Below, piece by piece: positions 55,479 to 64,000 of a stretch of 64,000 nucleotides of DNA (position 1 is the stretch's first letter; each line of letters starts with the position of its first letter). Location of the stretch: NCBI RefSeq assembly GCF_002327185.1, contig NZ_CP018624.1, positions 496,001-560,000 on the forward strand, in the 5' to 3' direction. This DNA is from Clostridium chauvoei (GTDB lineage Bacteria > Bacillota > Clostridia > Clostridiales > Clostridiaceae). Position numbers and translations under genes: made by a program. The notes beneath the pieces were generated by a model, which worked only from the letters and a program-made list of their open reading frames with translations, was not told the DNA's origin and did not search any database.

Positions 55479-57257
55479 TTGAAGACCGGAAAGATAATCA
55501 AGGTTGCAGGTCCTTTAGTTGTTGCTGAAGGAATGGACGAAGCAAATATATTCGACATGGTTAAGGTTGGAGAAAAGGGTCTTATCGGTGAAATCATTGA
55601 AATGAGAGGCGATAAGGCATCTATCCAAGTTTACGAAGAAACTACAGGAATAGGCCCTGGAGACCCAGTTATAACAACTGGAGAACCATTAAGTATAGAA
55701 CTAGGACCAGGACTTATAGAGTCAATGTTCGATGGAATTCAAAGACCACTTGATGCTATAGAAAAAGCTGCAGATTCACCATTTTTAAAGAAGGGTGTAG
55801 CAGTTAAATCATTAAATAGAGAAAAGAAGTGGGAATTTAAACCAACATCTAAAGTTGGGGATGAAGTTGCACCAGGAGACGTTGTAGGAACAGTTCAAGA
55901 AACTAAAGTTGTACTTCATAAAATAATGGTACCTTACGGAGTAGAAGGAACTATTAAGGAAATAAAATCAGGAGAATTTACAGTTGATGAAACTGTTTGT
56001 GTTGTAGAAACAAAAGAAGGTTTAAAGAACATAATGCTTATGCAAAAATGGCCAGCTAGAAAAGGTAGACCATATGCTAAGAAACTTAAACCAGAAGCAC
56101 CAATGACTACAGGACAAAGAGTTATAGATACTTTCTTCCCAGTAGCAAAAGGTGGAGCTGCTGCAGTTCCAGGTCCATTCGGAGCTGGTAAAACAGTTGT
56201 TCAACATGCTATAGCTAAATGGGGAGATAGTGAAATAGTTGTTTACGTTGGATGCGGAGAACGTGGTAACGAAATGACAGATGTTCTTAACGAGTTCCCA
56301 GAACTTATTGACCCAAAAACTGGGGAAAGCTTAATGAAGAGAACAGTACTTATAGCTAATACTTCAAATATGCCAGTTGCTGCTAGAGAAGCTTGCATAT
56401 ATACAGGTATTACAATAGCTGAATACTTCAGAGATATGGGATACTCAGTATCAATAATGGCAGATTCAACTTCAAGATGGGCAGAAGCATTAAGAGAAAT
56501 GTCAGGTAGACTTGAAGAAATGCCAGGTGATGAAGGATATCCAGCATACTTAGGATCAAGACTTGCTGATTACTATGAAAGAGCAGGTAAAGTTGTTTGT
56601 TTAGGTAAAGATGGCAGAGAAGGTGCTGTAACAGCAATCGGTGCCGTATCACCTCCAGGAGGAGATATTTCAGAACCAGTATCACAAGCAACACTAAGAA
56701 TAGTTAAAGTTTTCTGGGGGCTAGATGCACAACTTGCATATAAGAGACATTTCCCATCAATTAACTGGTTAAACTCATATTCATTATATGATGATACTAT
56801 AGATAGTTGGATGAACAAGGAAATAGCAGAAGACTGGTCATACTTAAGACAAAGAGCTATGACTATACTTCAAGAAGAATCATCACTTGAAGAAATAGTT
56901 AGACTTGTAGGTATCGATGCTCTATCAGAAAGAGATAGATTAAAGCTAGAAGTTGCTAAGTCAATAAGAGAAGATTATCTTCAACAAAATGCATTCCATG
57001 AAATAGATACGTATGCTTCATTAGGAAAGCAATACAGAATGCTTAAATTAATACTTTTATTCCAAGTTGAATCAGAAAGAGCTTTAGATGCTGGAGTTTA
57101 CTTAGATAAGATATTAAAATTAGATGATGTAAGAGATAAGATAGCTAGAAGTAAGTACATTCACGAAGAAGATATAGCTAAAATGGATGATATTGCTAAT
57201 GAATTAAAAGCTGCTATAGATACATTAATCAACGAAGGAGGGGTTCAAAATGCTTAA
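55479..57257 (+). CDS. ntpA: V-type ATPase catalytic subunit A
   Basis: A 592-residue nucleotide-hydrolysing (or ATP-making) subunit. Walker A GPFGAGKT occupies 232-239, and the catalytic Glu lies in 'VGCGERGNE'. The extra non-homologous region of A subunits (about 115-190) is present, which separates it from F-type beta. TTG start, with AAGGTAGG upstream. It overlaps subunit B by eight bases. Confidence 0.97.
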   Translation: MKTGKIIKVAGPLVVAEGMDEANIFDMVKVGEKGLIGEIIEMRGDKASIQVYEETTGIGPGDPVITTGEPLSIELGPGLIESMFDGIQRPLDAIEKAADSPFLKKGVAVKSLNREKKWEFKPTSKVGDEVAPGDVVGTVQETKVVLHKIMVPYGVEGTIKEIKSGEFTVDETVCVVETKEGLKNIMLMQKWPARKGRPYAKKLKPEAPMTTGQRVIDTFFPVAKGGAAAVPGPFGAGKTVVQHAIAKWGDSEIVVYVGCGERGNEMTDVLNEFPELIDPKTGESLMKRTVLIANTSNMPVAAREACIYTGITIAEYFRDMGYSVSIMADSTSRWAEALREMSGRLEEMPGDEGYPAYLGSRLADYYERAGKVVCLGKDGREGAVTAIGAVSPPGGDISEPVSQATLRIVKVFWGLDAQLAYKRHFPSINWLNSYSLYDDTIDSWMNKEIAEDWSYLRQRAMTILQEESSLEEIVRLVGIDALSERDRLKLEVAKSIREDYLQQNAFHEIDTYASLGKQYRMLKLILLFQVESERALDAGVYLDKILKLDDVRDKIARSKYIHEEDIAKMDDIANELKAAIDTLINEGGVQNA

Positions 57258-58632
57258 AGAATACAGAACTGTTACAGAAGTTGTTGGGCCTTTAATGGTA
57301 GTTGAAGGTGTTGAAGGCGTTAAATATGATGAACTAGTTGAAGTTGAACTTCAAACTGGTGAAAAAAGAAGAGGTAAGGTTCTAGAAATACAAGGATCAA
57401 AAGCAATGGTACAGCTTTTTGAAGGTTCTTCAGGAATCAACTTAAAGGGAACTAAAGCTAAATTCTTAGGAAGACCTCTTGAATTAGGTGTATCAGAAGA
57501 TATGCTTGGTAGAATATTCGATGGTATGGGTAATCCAATAGATAATGGTCCAAATATCATACCAGAACAAAGATTAGATATAAATGGTGAAGCTATAAAC
57601 CCAGTTTCAAGAGACTTCCCATCAGAGTTTATCCAAACTGGTATCTCTGCTATAGATGGTCTTAATACTCTTGTTAGAGGACAAAAGTTACCTGTTTTCT
57701 CAGGTTCAGGTCTTCCACACAAAGAGTTAGCTGCTCAAATTGCTAGACAAGCGAGAGTTTTAAATTCAGACTCTAACTTCGCAGTTGTATTCGCAGCTAT
57801 AGGTATTACATTCGAAGAATCACAATTCTTCGTTGAAGAATTCCAAAGAACAGGTGCTATAGATAATGCAGTTCTATTTATGAACCTTGCATCTGACCCA
57901 GCTATCGAAAGAATAGCTACTCCAAGAATGGCATTAACTTGTGCTGAATACTTAGCATACGAAAAGGGAATGCAAGTTCTTGTAATACTTACAGATATAA
58001 CAAACTATGCAGAAGCATTAAGAGAAGTATCTGCTGCTAGAAAAGAAGTTCCAGGTAGAAGAGGATATCCAGGATACCTATATACTGACCTTTCTACATT
58101 ATATGAAAGAGCAGGTAGAATAAGAGGAAGAGAAGGATCAATCACTCAAATTCCTATATTAACAATGCCTGAAGATGATAAGACACATCCAATTCCAGAT
58201 TTAACTGGATATATAACAGAAGGACAAATAATACTTTCAAGAGAATTATATAAGAAAGGTATTATGCCTCCAATAGATGTATTACCATCACTTTCAAGAC
58301 TTAAAGATAAAGGTATAGGTAAAGGAAAGACTAGAGAAGACCATGCTGATACAATGAACCAATTATTCTCAGCTTATGCACAAGGTAAGCAAGCTAAAGA
58401 ATTATCAGCTATCTTAGGGGAATCAGCTCTTTCTGATACTGATAAACAATACGCAAAATTTGCTGAAGCTTTCGAAAATGAATATGTTTCACAAGGATTC
58501 ACTACTAATAGAACAATTGAAGAAACATTACAATTAGGTTGGAAACTTCTTAAGATACTTCCTAAGACAGAACTTAAGAGAATTAGAGATGAATATCTTG
58601 AAAAGTATATGCCAAAGGGAGATGAAGAATAG
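57250..58632 (+). CDS. ntpB: V-type ATPase regulatory subunit B
   Basis: A 460-residue non-catalytic subunit alternating with A in the hexameric head. It has no Walker A; in its place is '[19 protein letters not shown]'. '[20 protein letters not shown]' is highly conserved in the family. ATG 57250 overlaps subunit A, with the site GGAGGGG inside its end. Subunit D follows three bases after the stop. Confidence 0.97.
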   Translation: MLKEYRTVTEVVGPLMVVEGVEGVKYDELVEVELQTGEKRRGKVLEIQGSKAMVQLFEGSSGINLKGTKAKFLGRPLELGVSEDMLGRIFDGMGNPIDNGPNIIPEQRLDINGEAINPVSRDFPSEFIQTGISAIDGLNTLVRGQKLPVFSGSGLPHKELAAQIARQARVLNSDSNFAVVFAAIGITFEESQFFVEEFQRTGAIDNAVLFMNLASDPAIERIATPRMALTCAEYLAYEKGMQVLVILTDITNYAEALREVSAARKEVPGRRGYPGYLYTDLSTLYERAGRIRGREGSITQIPILTMPEDDKTHPIPDLTGYITEGQIILSRELYKKGIMPPIDVLPSLSRLKDKGIGKGKTREDHADTMNQLFSAYAQGKQAKELSAILGESALSDTDKQYAKFAEAFENEYVSQGFTTNRTIEETLQLGWKLLKILPKTELKRIRDEYLEKYMPKGDEE

Positions 58633-58635
58633 ATC

Positions 58636-59277
58636 ATGGCAAGATTAAACGTCAATCCTACTAGAATGGAAATGTCTAAGCTGAAGAAAAGATTAACAAC
58701 AGCTGTTAGAGGACATAAACTACTAAAGGATAAGCAAGATGAGCTTATGAGACAATTCGTTAATCTTGTTAAATATAATAATGAGTTAAGAAAGTCTGTA
58801 GAAGCTGAACTTCAAGGCTCATTGAAGGATTTTGTTATGGCAAGTGCTGTAATGAGTTCTGAATTTCTTGAGGAAGCAGTAGCTTATCCAAAGGAAAGTA
58901 TTTCAGTTGAAGTTGGAACAAAAAACATCATGAGTGTTAATGTTCCTGAAATGAATTTCAAGAGACAACTAGAAGGAGATGAGGGAAGCATATATCCTTA
59001 TGGATTTGCTAATACATCTGCAGAATTAGATGATGCTATTGGAAAACTTTATGGAATACTACCAAAACTTCTAGAACTTGCAGAAGTTGAAAAATCAACA
59101 CAGCTTATGGCTGATGAAATAGAAAAGACTAGAAGAAGAGTTAATGCTCTTGAATATATGACAATACCATCTCTTCAAGAAACTATCAAGTATATAAGAA
59201 TGAAACTTGATGAAAATGAAAGAGGAGCTTTAACTAGATTAATGAAGGTTAAAGATATGATAGAAGCAAGAAGTTAA
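58636..59277 (+). CDS. ntpD: V-type ATPase subunit D (central shaft)
   Basis: A 213-residue subunit with long N- and C-terminal helices forming the coiled-coil axle ('[20 protein letters not shown]' and '[20 protein letters not shown]'). It begins three bases after the subunit B stop and ends the operon, just before a terminator. Confidence 0.96.
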   Translation: MARLNVNPTRMEMSKLKKRLTTAVRGHKLLKDKQDELMRQFVNLVKYNNELRKSVEAELQGSLKDFVMASAVMSSEFLEEAVAYPKESISVEVGTKNIMSVNVPEMNFKRQLEGDEGSIYPYGFANTSAELDDAIGKLYGILPKLLELAEVEKSTQLMADEIEKTRRRVNALEYMTIPSLQETIKYIRMKLDENERGALTRLMKVKDMIEARS

Positions 59278-59279
59278 CT

Positions 59280-59310
59280 AAAAGGGAGCCTTAGGGCTCT
59301 CTTTTAATTT
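59280..59310 (+). terminator. V-ATPase operon terminator
   Basis: AAGGGAGCC pairs with GGCTCTCTT (one G-U pair) around a short loop, then TTTAATTT. It starts directly after the subunit D stop. Confidence 0.82.
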
Positions 59311-59452
59311 ACATAAAAATCCAAGTAACATCATACTAAATTATATAATTACTTTCGGTTGATAAAGGTTGGCAATAATAGTATAATAGATAAGAAATTA
59401 TTCGTTAACATAGGAATTTTTTATTCAAAGATAATCTAAGGAGTAATCGATT

Positions 59453-60406
59453 ATGCAATATATACTAGCGTTTGCAATGTCATTTTTAATAGTGTATTTA
59501 ATTATGCCACTATTAATGAAAATGTCTTTTAAATATAATTTTACAGATAAACCAACGAAGAGAAAAAAACATAGAGGAGAGATACCTTTATGTGGTGGAG
59601 TAGCTATGTTTATTGGTTTCTTTACTGTTTATCTAACAATAAATAATACATCTCCAATAAGTGAGAAAATATGGTTAACTATTAGTTCATTATTAATTTT
59701 ATTTATTGGATTTATAGATGATTTTTATAAATCAAGAGGAAAAGAATTTCCTATATATCCAAGACTTATAATTCAGCTATTGGCAGCAGTACTTATATTT
59801 AAAGCAGGAATAGCATTTGTAGGATTTACTAATCCAATTACAGGTGAGTACATAACTTTAAATCCAATTATCCAATTTATTTTAACTATAACGTGGATAT
59901 TCGGAGTAACTACTGTTATAAATTGGTCAGATGGCATGGATGGATTAGCAGGAGGATTATCATTTATTTCAGCTATTACTTTTGCAGGAGCAGCTTTAAT
60001 ATTAAATCAAAGTGAATCTGTTATTATGTCTCTTATAGTTTCAGGAGTAGCTATTGGATTTTTAATGTATAATAAATATCCAGCTAAAACATTTATGGGG
60101 GATTCAGGTGCAAATTTTTTAGGTTTTATATTAAGTATAATAGCTTTAGATGGTGCATTTAAACAAGCAACTATAATGAGTTTATTTATACCGATATTAG
60201 CTTTAGCAGTACCTATATTTGATAATTTATTTGTTATATTCAAAAGATTTTCAGAAGGAAAGCCTGTTTATCAAGCTGATAGAAGTCAAATACATTATAG
60301 ATTAGAAGCGAAGGGTTTCAGTCCAAGACAAGTTGTAACCTATATAAATGCTATAAGTTTAGCATTTAGTATAATCTCAATAGTATTGTTACTAGTAAAA
60401 AAATAA
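59453..60406 (+). CDS. Undecaprenyl-phosphate sugar-1-phosphate transferase (TagO/WecA/MraY family)
   Basis: A 317-residue integral membrane enzyme with about ten helices that moves a sugar-1-phosphate, usually GlcNAc or GalNAc, from a UDP-sugar to undecaprenyl phosphate as the first step of wall-polymer synthesis. Motifs: 'FIDDFYKSRGKEF' (metal Asp pair), 'INWSDGMDGLAGG', 'FMGDSGANFLGF' and the cytoplasmic 'SQIHYRLEAKGFSP'. The His-rich loop ending fits TagO/WecA rather than MraY. ATG 59453 after AAGGAG. Single gene with terminator, so its pathway partners lie elsewhere. Confidence 0.88.
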   Translation: MQYILAFAMSFLIVYLIMPLLMKMSFKYNFTDKPTKRKKHRGEIPLCGGVAMFIGFFTVYLTINNTSPISEKIWLTISSLLILFIGFIDDFYKSRGKEFPIYPRLIIQLLAAVLIFKAGIAFVGFTNPITGEYITLNPIIQFILTITWIFGVTTVINWSDGMDGLAGGLSFISAITFAGAALILNQSESVIMSLIVSGVAIGFLMYNKYPAKTFMGDSGANFLGFILSIIALDGAFKQATIMSLFIPILALAVPIFDNLFVIFKRFSEGKPVYQADRSQIHYRLEAKGFSPRQVVTYINAISLAFSIISIVLLLVKK

Positions 60407-60417
60407 TTGATCATATA

Positions 60418-60456
60418 AAGCCCATTAAGAATTTTTCTTAATGGGTTTATTTTTAT
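60418..60456 (+). terminator. Terminator
   Basis: CCCATTAAGA (60421-60430) pairs with TCTTAATGGG (60436-60445), then T-rich sequence. Confidence 0.88.
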
Positions 60457-60460
60457 AAGG

Positions 60461-60498
60461 AAAATATTGACTCAATTTAAATTGAGTGATAATATTTT
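60461..60498 (+). promoter_or_regulatory. Palindromic promoter/operator of the GNAT gene
   Basis: TTGACT (60467-60472) and TAATAT (60490-60495) are 17 bases apart. The whole site is a two-part palindrome: AAAATATT (60461-60468) with AATATTTT (60491-60498), and ACTCAATT (60470-60477) with AATTGAGT (60480-60487). A repressor dimer could sit between the boxes. Confidence 0.6.
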
Positions 60499-60523
60499 AA
60501 GAAAACTTATGAGGGGGATAAAA

Positions 60524-61072
60524 ATGATTAAAGGGGATTTAGTTAAACTTAGAGCTTATAAAGAAGAAGATATTGTAAAGGCACATGAGTTTCTTAATGA
60601 TGAAGAAGTAAAAAAGTTTATTTCTGTTGATGCAGCATTTCCAATGACTATTTGGGAAGAGGAAGCTTGGATTAAAACAAGAAAGAGTAATGCAAATTTA
60701 ACATATGATTTTGCAATTGAGGATTTAAAAACTAATAAATATATAGGTGGATGCAGTATAAATTCTACTAATATAAAAAATAGAAATTGTGTTATAGGAA
60801 TAATGATAGGAGATAAAGAATATTGGGGCAAGGGATATGGAACTGACGCTTTAAAGATTCTTATAAAATTTATATTTGAAGAATTAAATTTGGATAAAAT
60901 AAAGTTAAGTGTATTTTCTTTTAATGAAAGAGCTAGAGCGTGTTATAAGAAAATAGGATTCAAAGAAGAGGGTATACTTAAAAAAGAAATATATAGAAAT
61001 GGAAAATATCATGATGATATATTAATGGCTATATTTAAAGATGAATATTTTAATATAAATAAAATTAATTAA
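60524..61072 (+). CDS. GNAT N-acetyltransferase, RimJ/RimL-like
   Basis: A 182-residue acetyl-CoA-dependent transferase. 'EYWGKGYGTDALKILIKFIFEELNLDKIKLSVF' (in parts) is motif A and the following strand; 'FNERARACYKKIGFKEEGIL' is typical of the RimJ/RimL and SpeG-like branch acting on protein N-termini or amines. The exact substrate is unknown. ATG 60524 follows GAGGGGG; the frame open from 60467 lies inside the promoter. Probably regulated through the palindromic promoter. The next gene is separated by a riboswitch. Confidence 0.85.
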   Translation: MIKGDLVKLRAYKEEDIVKAHEFLNDEEVKKFISVDAAFPMTIWEEEAWIKTRKSNANLTYDFAIEDLKTNKYIGGCSINSTNIKNRNCVIGIMIGDKEYWGKGYGTDALKILIKFIFEELNLDKIKLSVFSFNERARACYKKIGFKEEGILKKEIYRNGKYHDDILMAIFKDEYFNINKIN

Positions 61073-61077
61073 AAATA

Positions 61078-61106
61078 TTTACAACATTTTCTAACTAGTG
61101 TATAAT
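61078..61106 (+). promoter_or_regulatory. Promoter of the methionine operon
   Basis: TTTACA (61078-61083) and TATAAT (61101-61106) are 17 bases apart, placing the riboswitch at the start of the transcript. Confidence 0.72.
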
Positions 61107-61123
61107 GATAAAAAATAAATATT

Positions 61124-61222
61124 TTCTTATCCAGAGTGGTGGAGGGACTGGCCCTATGAAACCCGGCAACCTATTTTATTGTTTATTCAATAGAATGTGG
61201 TGCTAATTCCTGATAGATAAGG
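61124..61222 (+). promoter_or_regulatory. SAM-I (S-box) riboswitch
   Basis: Class-defining segments are present in order: P1 strand TCTTATC, 'AGAGTGGTGGAGGGACTGG' (kink-turn and core), 'CCCTATGAAACCCGGCAACC', a variable hairpin, 'GGTGCTAATTCC' and P1 closing GATAAG. SAM binding stabilises P1 and lets the following terminator form, shutting off the methionine genes downstream. Confidence 0.96.
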
Positions 61223-61245
61223 GTGATTTTATAGGCGAATTTTAC

Positions 61246-61280
61246 ATACCTAAAGGTTATCCTTTAGGTATTTTTTTTAT
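61246..61280 (+). terminator. Terminator of the SAM riboswitch expression platform
   Basis: ATACCTAAAGG (61246-61256) pairs perfectly with CCTTTAGGTAT (61261-61271), followed by eight T residues. It is conditional, forming when SAM is bound. Confidence 0.9.
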
Positions 61281-61329
61281 AAATTTATTAGGTTAGGAGG
61301 GATAAGAGAATATACTATTGGAGGTATAT

Positions 61330-62238
61330 ATGAGTATTACAGAATTATTTAACAAAAAGAAAGTAGTCTTTTCCTTTGAGATCTTTCCCCCTAAACCAAC
61401 ATCGGATATAAAGACTATATATTCTACATTAGAAGAATTGAAAGATTTAAATCCAGACTTTATAAGCGTAACTTATGGGGCTGGAGGGAATTTAGTAGAA
61501 AATAGAACTAGAGAGTTATCTGCTTTAGTTAAAAATAAATATGGGATTGAAACCTTAGCTCATTTAACATGTATAGGTTCAACAAAAAAAGAAATAGATT
61601 TTATGTTAAATGATTTATCTGAAATTGGAGTAACTAATATACTTGCATTAAGATGGGATATACCTATAAATAAAGAGATAAAAGGTGAATTTAATTATGC
61701 AAAAGATCTTATTGAATATATAAAAAAATCGAGAAATGAATTTAATATTTCAGGAGCCTGTTACCCAGAAGGACATCAAGATTATAAAGATGTAAACAGA
61801 GAAATAATGTATTTAAAAGTGAAAGAGCAAGAGGGTGCAAATCATTTTATTTCTCAGTTGTTTTTTGATAATAATTATTTTTATGATTTTTTAGATAAAA
61901 AAGAAAAAAATAATATAAAATCTCCTATTCAAGCAGGAATTATGCCTGTTGTAAATACTAGACAAATACAAAGAATAGTTTCTCTTTGTGGAGCTACCTT
62001 ACCTAAAAAGTTTTTAAAGATAATTGACAAATATGAGCATGACAAAGTAGCTTTAAGAGATGCTGGAATAGCATATGCTGTAGAGCAAATAGTTGATTTA
62101 ATTTCTTCAGAAGTAGATGGGATACATTTATACACAATGAATAATCCTTATATAGCTCGAAGAATAAATGATAATATTAAAACAATACTAAGATATGTAA
62201 ATGATGATAAGTTATCTAAAGGAAGTATTGTAATATGA
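61330..62238 (+). CDS. metF: Methylenetetrahydrofolate reductase
   Basis: Reduces methylene-THF to methyl-THF, the methyl donor for MetH. A 302-residue flavoprotein TIM barrel beginning 'KKVVFSFEIFPPKPTSD' with the catalytic Glu in EIFPPK. 'DFISVTYGAGGN' and 'GACYPEGHQ' are family motifs. ATG 61330 follows TTGGAGGT by four bases; the TTG at 61318 is part of that site. Controlled by the SAM riboswitch. Its stop overlaps the next ATG (ATGA), so the genes are translationally coupled. Confidence 0.95.
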   Translation: MSITELFNKKKVVFSFEIFPPKPTSDIKTIYSTLEELKDLNPDFISVTYGAGGNLVENRTRELSALVKNKYGIETLAHLTCIGSTKKEIDFMLNDLSEIGVTNILALRWDIPINKEIKGEFNYAKDLIEYIKKSRNEFNISGACYPEGHQDYKDVNREIMYLKVKEQEGANHFISQLFFDNNYFYDFLDKKEKNNIKSPIQAGIMPVVNTRQIQRIVSLCGATLPKKFLKIIDKYEHDKVALRDAGIAYAVEQIVDLISSEVDGIHLYTMNNPYIARRINDNIKTILRYVNDDKLSKGSIVI

Positions 62239-62921
62239 AAAATATTAAAGAGTTTGAAGTTAATAAAAAAGAAGTACTTAGATATCTAGGCTATAAGGGT
62301 CAAGAAATAGATAAGGAATTAGATTGTGTTATAGAGGAGTGCAGAAAAGAAGTTAAAGAATTAATAATACCACGATATGTATATAAATTTTATAATATAG
62401 ATAGGAAAAATAATGAGATAAGCATGAATAGTGATAGTTTATTATTAAAAGGAGAAGATATAAAAAAACATTTAGAGAACTCAAAGGAGTGTATTTTAAT
62501 TGCAGTTACAATAGGTAGTGATGTAGAAAAAAAGATAAAACTTTATGAAAGAATTAATTTAACAAAAGCTTTAATAATGGATGCGTGTGCAACTACAATT
62601 GTAGAAGAATTATGTGATTGTATAGAAGCTGAAATTAGAGAGAATCTAATTAAAGAGAATAAAAGCTTAACTTTTAGATTTAGTCCAGGATATGGGGACT
62701 TAGATATAGGTATTCAAAAAAATTTTATACAAATAATAGAAGCAAATAAAAAAATAGGAGTGACTGTATCATCCAATAATATTTTATTTCCTAGGAGATC
62801 AGTAACAGCAATAATGGGGATTGTTGATGGTAATAAAATTGTCAAAAAAAGAAGATGTATAGATTGTAGCAATTATAATAGTTGTAATTTCAGAAAAGAG
62901 GGAGTTAATTGTGGAGATTAA
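62235..62921 (+). CDS. Stand-alone MetH reactivation-domain protein
   Basis: A 228-residue protein related to the vitamin B12-dependent methionine synthase activation domain, which in larger MetH enzymes is the C-terminal part and remethylates oxidised cobalamin using SAM. The SAM-binding motif 'FRFSPGYGDLDI' and 'VTIGSDVEKKIKLYERIN' are visible. The C-terminal 'CIDCSNYNSCNFR' adds a possible metal site. Placement between metF and metH, overlapping both, supports a role in reactivating the neighbouring MetH. Confidence 0.88.
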   Translation: MKNIKEFEVNKKEVLRYLGYKGQEIDKELDCVIEECRKEVKELIIPRYVYKFYNIDRKNNEISMNSDSLLLKGEDIKKHLENSKECILIAVTIGSDVEKKIKLYERINLTKALIMDACATTIVEELCDCIEAEIRENLIKENKSLTFRFSPGYGDLDIGIQKNFIQIIEANKKIGVTVSSNNILFPRRSVTAIMGIVDGNKIVKKRRCIDCSNYNSCNFRKEGVNCGD

Positions 62922-64000
62922 GGAGTTTATAAAAGATAATATATTATTATTTGATGGGGCTATGGGAACTATGCTTCAAAAAGAAGGATTGAAACTTGGT
63001 GAAAATCCAGAGATTTTAAATATAACACATCCAGAAATTATTAAAAAAATTCATAAGTTGTATATAGAGGCAGGAGCAAAAGTAATTACTACAAATACTT
63101 TTGGAGCAAATGAAAAAAAACTAGAAGCAACTATATATACAGTAGAAGAAATCGTAGAAAAAGGAATTTTATTAGCAATGGAAGCTAAAGAGGATAGGGA
63201 TGTTTTAGTAGCTTTAGATATAGGACCTATAGGAGAACTTTTAGAACCAATGGGAACTCTATCTTTTGATGAAGCTTATGAGATTTTCAAAAGGCAGGTT
63301 ATATTGGCAGAAAAGTATGGAGTAGATATTATTTTAATAGAAACTATGACAGATTTATATGAAGCAAAAGCAGCAGTTTTAGCAGTAAAAGAAAATTCCA
63401 ATCTACCAGTATTTTGTACTATGAGTTTTGAAGAAAGTAGAAGAACATTTACAGGATGTAAGCCATCAAGTATGGCAATTACATTAGAAGGATTAGGTGT
63501 GGATGCATTAGGTATAAATTGCTCTTTAGGCCCATCAGAAATACTTCCTATAGTTAAAGAAATTAAAGAGTGGACTAATATTCCTATAATAGTGCAACCT
63601 AATGCTGGCTTACCTTCTTTTTCAGTAGGGGATGCAATTTATTATATATCTAAAGAAGAATTTAAAAATGGTATAATAGAATTTATAGAAAATGGAGTTA
63701 ATATAGTTGGAGGATGTTGTGGTACAACACCAGAATATATTTTGGAAATATATAAAGCTATAAAATGTATAAATCCTGTTAAAAGTAATATAAAGTCTTT
63801 TTCAGCAGTATGTACCCCTTCAAAGACAGTAAAGATAGATGGCGTTAAAATAATAGGTGAGAGGATAAATCCTACAGGGAAAAAACTATTTAAAGAAGCG
63901 TTAATAAAAGGGGATATGGATTATATATTAAAACAAGCAATAATACAAGTAGATGCAGGAGCAGACATATTAGATGTAAATGTAGGCTTACCAGAAATAA
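62911..64000 (+). CDS. metH: Methionine synthase, cobalamin-dependent (3' end outside window)
   Basis: Transfers a methyl group from methyl-THF via cobalamin to homocysteine. GTG 62911 overlaps the previous gene by 11 bases, with GAGGGA upstream, and the frame runs open to the window edge (363 residues visible). The homocysteine-binding barrel begins 'LLFDGAMGTMLQKEG'. The zinc ligands are Cys204 ('INCSLGP') and Cys269 and Cys270 ('VGGCCGTTPE'). The start of the pterin domain follows ('IIGERINPTGKK'). It is the last visible gene of the SAM-controlled operon. The rest (cobalamin domain) is not in view. Confidence 0.95.
   Translation, partial: MEIKEFIKDNILLFDGAMGTMLQKEGLKLGENPEILNITHPEIIKKIHKLYIEAGAKVITTNTFGANEKKLEATIYTVEEIVEKGILLAMEAKEDRDVLVALDIGPIGELLEPMGTLSFDEAYEIFKRQVILAEKYGVDIILIETMTDLYEAKAAVLAVKENSNLPVFCTMSFEESRRTFTGCKPSSMAITLEGLGVDALGINCSLGPSEILPIVKEIKEWTNIPIIVQPNAGLPSFSVGDAIYYISKEEFKNGIIEFIENGVNIVGGCCGTTPEYILEIYKAIKCINPVKSNIKSFSAVCTPSKTVKIDGVKIIGERINPTGKKLFKEALIKGDMDYILKQAIIQVDAGADILDVNVGLPEI

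Overview
The window is low-GC, densely coded DNA from an endospore-forming member of the Firmicutes, most likely Clostridium sensu stricto. Four things point there: three alpha/beta-type small acid-soluble spore proteins, a SpoVB homologue, LonB next to LonA, and a V/A-type ATPase operon in the clostridial order. Species cannot be fixed from the sequence. No prophage, insertion sequence, CRISPR array or rRNA was seen; this looks like core chromosome.

Left part (1-16.1 kb): the end of a TPR protein, a MATE exporter, an AraC-type regulator carrying a degenerate GH39-like domain, and clpB behind a clear CtsR operator. Then come a secreted-type amidase homologue, a five-tRNA cluster (Arg, Arg, Gln, Lys, Gly), three tandem SASP genes, an ECF transporter S component with a structured leader, an ABC exporter pair, and a small-membrane-protein/GntR/DUF1648-DUF5808 operon. 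An SSAT-like acetyltransferase and a small membrane protein with an unusual ribosome-binding site follow.

Middle part (16.5-37 kb): a cell-envelope group (TcaA-like protein and an M23 peptidase with coiled coil). Next is the proteostasis block tig, clpP, clpX, lonB, lonA, engB, which matches the Bacillus order apart from the position of clpP. It is followed by three small Cys/Gly/Asn-rich proteins that look like spore-surface material, ending in a candidate three-way-junction RNA. A PerR gene has an in-frame stop at codon 10, and a UvrD/PcrA-type helicase is broken by a one-base shortage in a poly(A) run.

Right part (37-64 kb): an FtsA-like ATPase, an M20 amidohydrolase, an RluA pseudouridine synthase and a MurJ/SpoVB-type flippase, convergent with spoVB. 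Then a PAS-PAS-GGDEF-HD-GYP protein, a sugar-dehydrogenase-like beta-propeller, a B12-binding radical SAM protein, and a complete nine-gene V-type ATPase operon whose K subunit carries the Na+-binding ligands known from Enterococcus hirae. Last come a TagO/WecA-type transferase, a GNAT gene with a palindromic promoter, and a SAM-I riboswitch controlling metF, a separate MetH-reactivation-domain gene and metH (cut by the window edge).

The most notable observations are the perR nonsense codon, the candidate structured RNA after the Cys-rich cluster, the exact 23-bp-period repeat in the V-ATPase leader, the hairpin that would bring a distant Shine-Dalgarno to its AUG, and the two tRNA-Arg genes that differ only by compensated acceptor-stem pairs.
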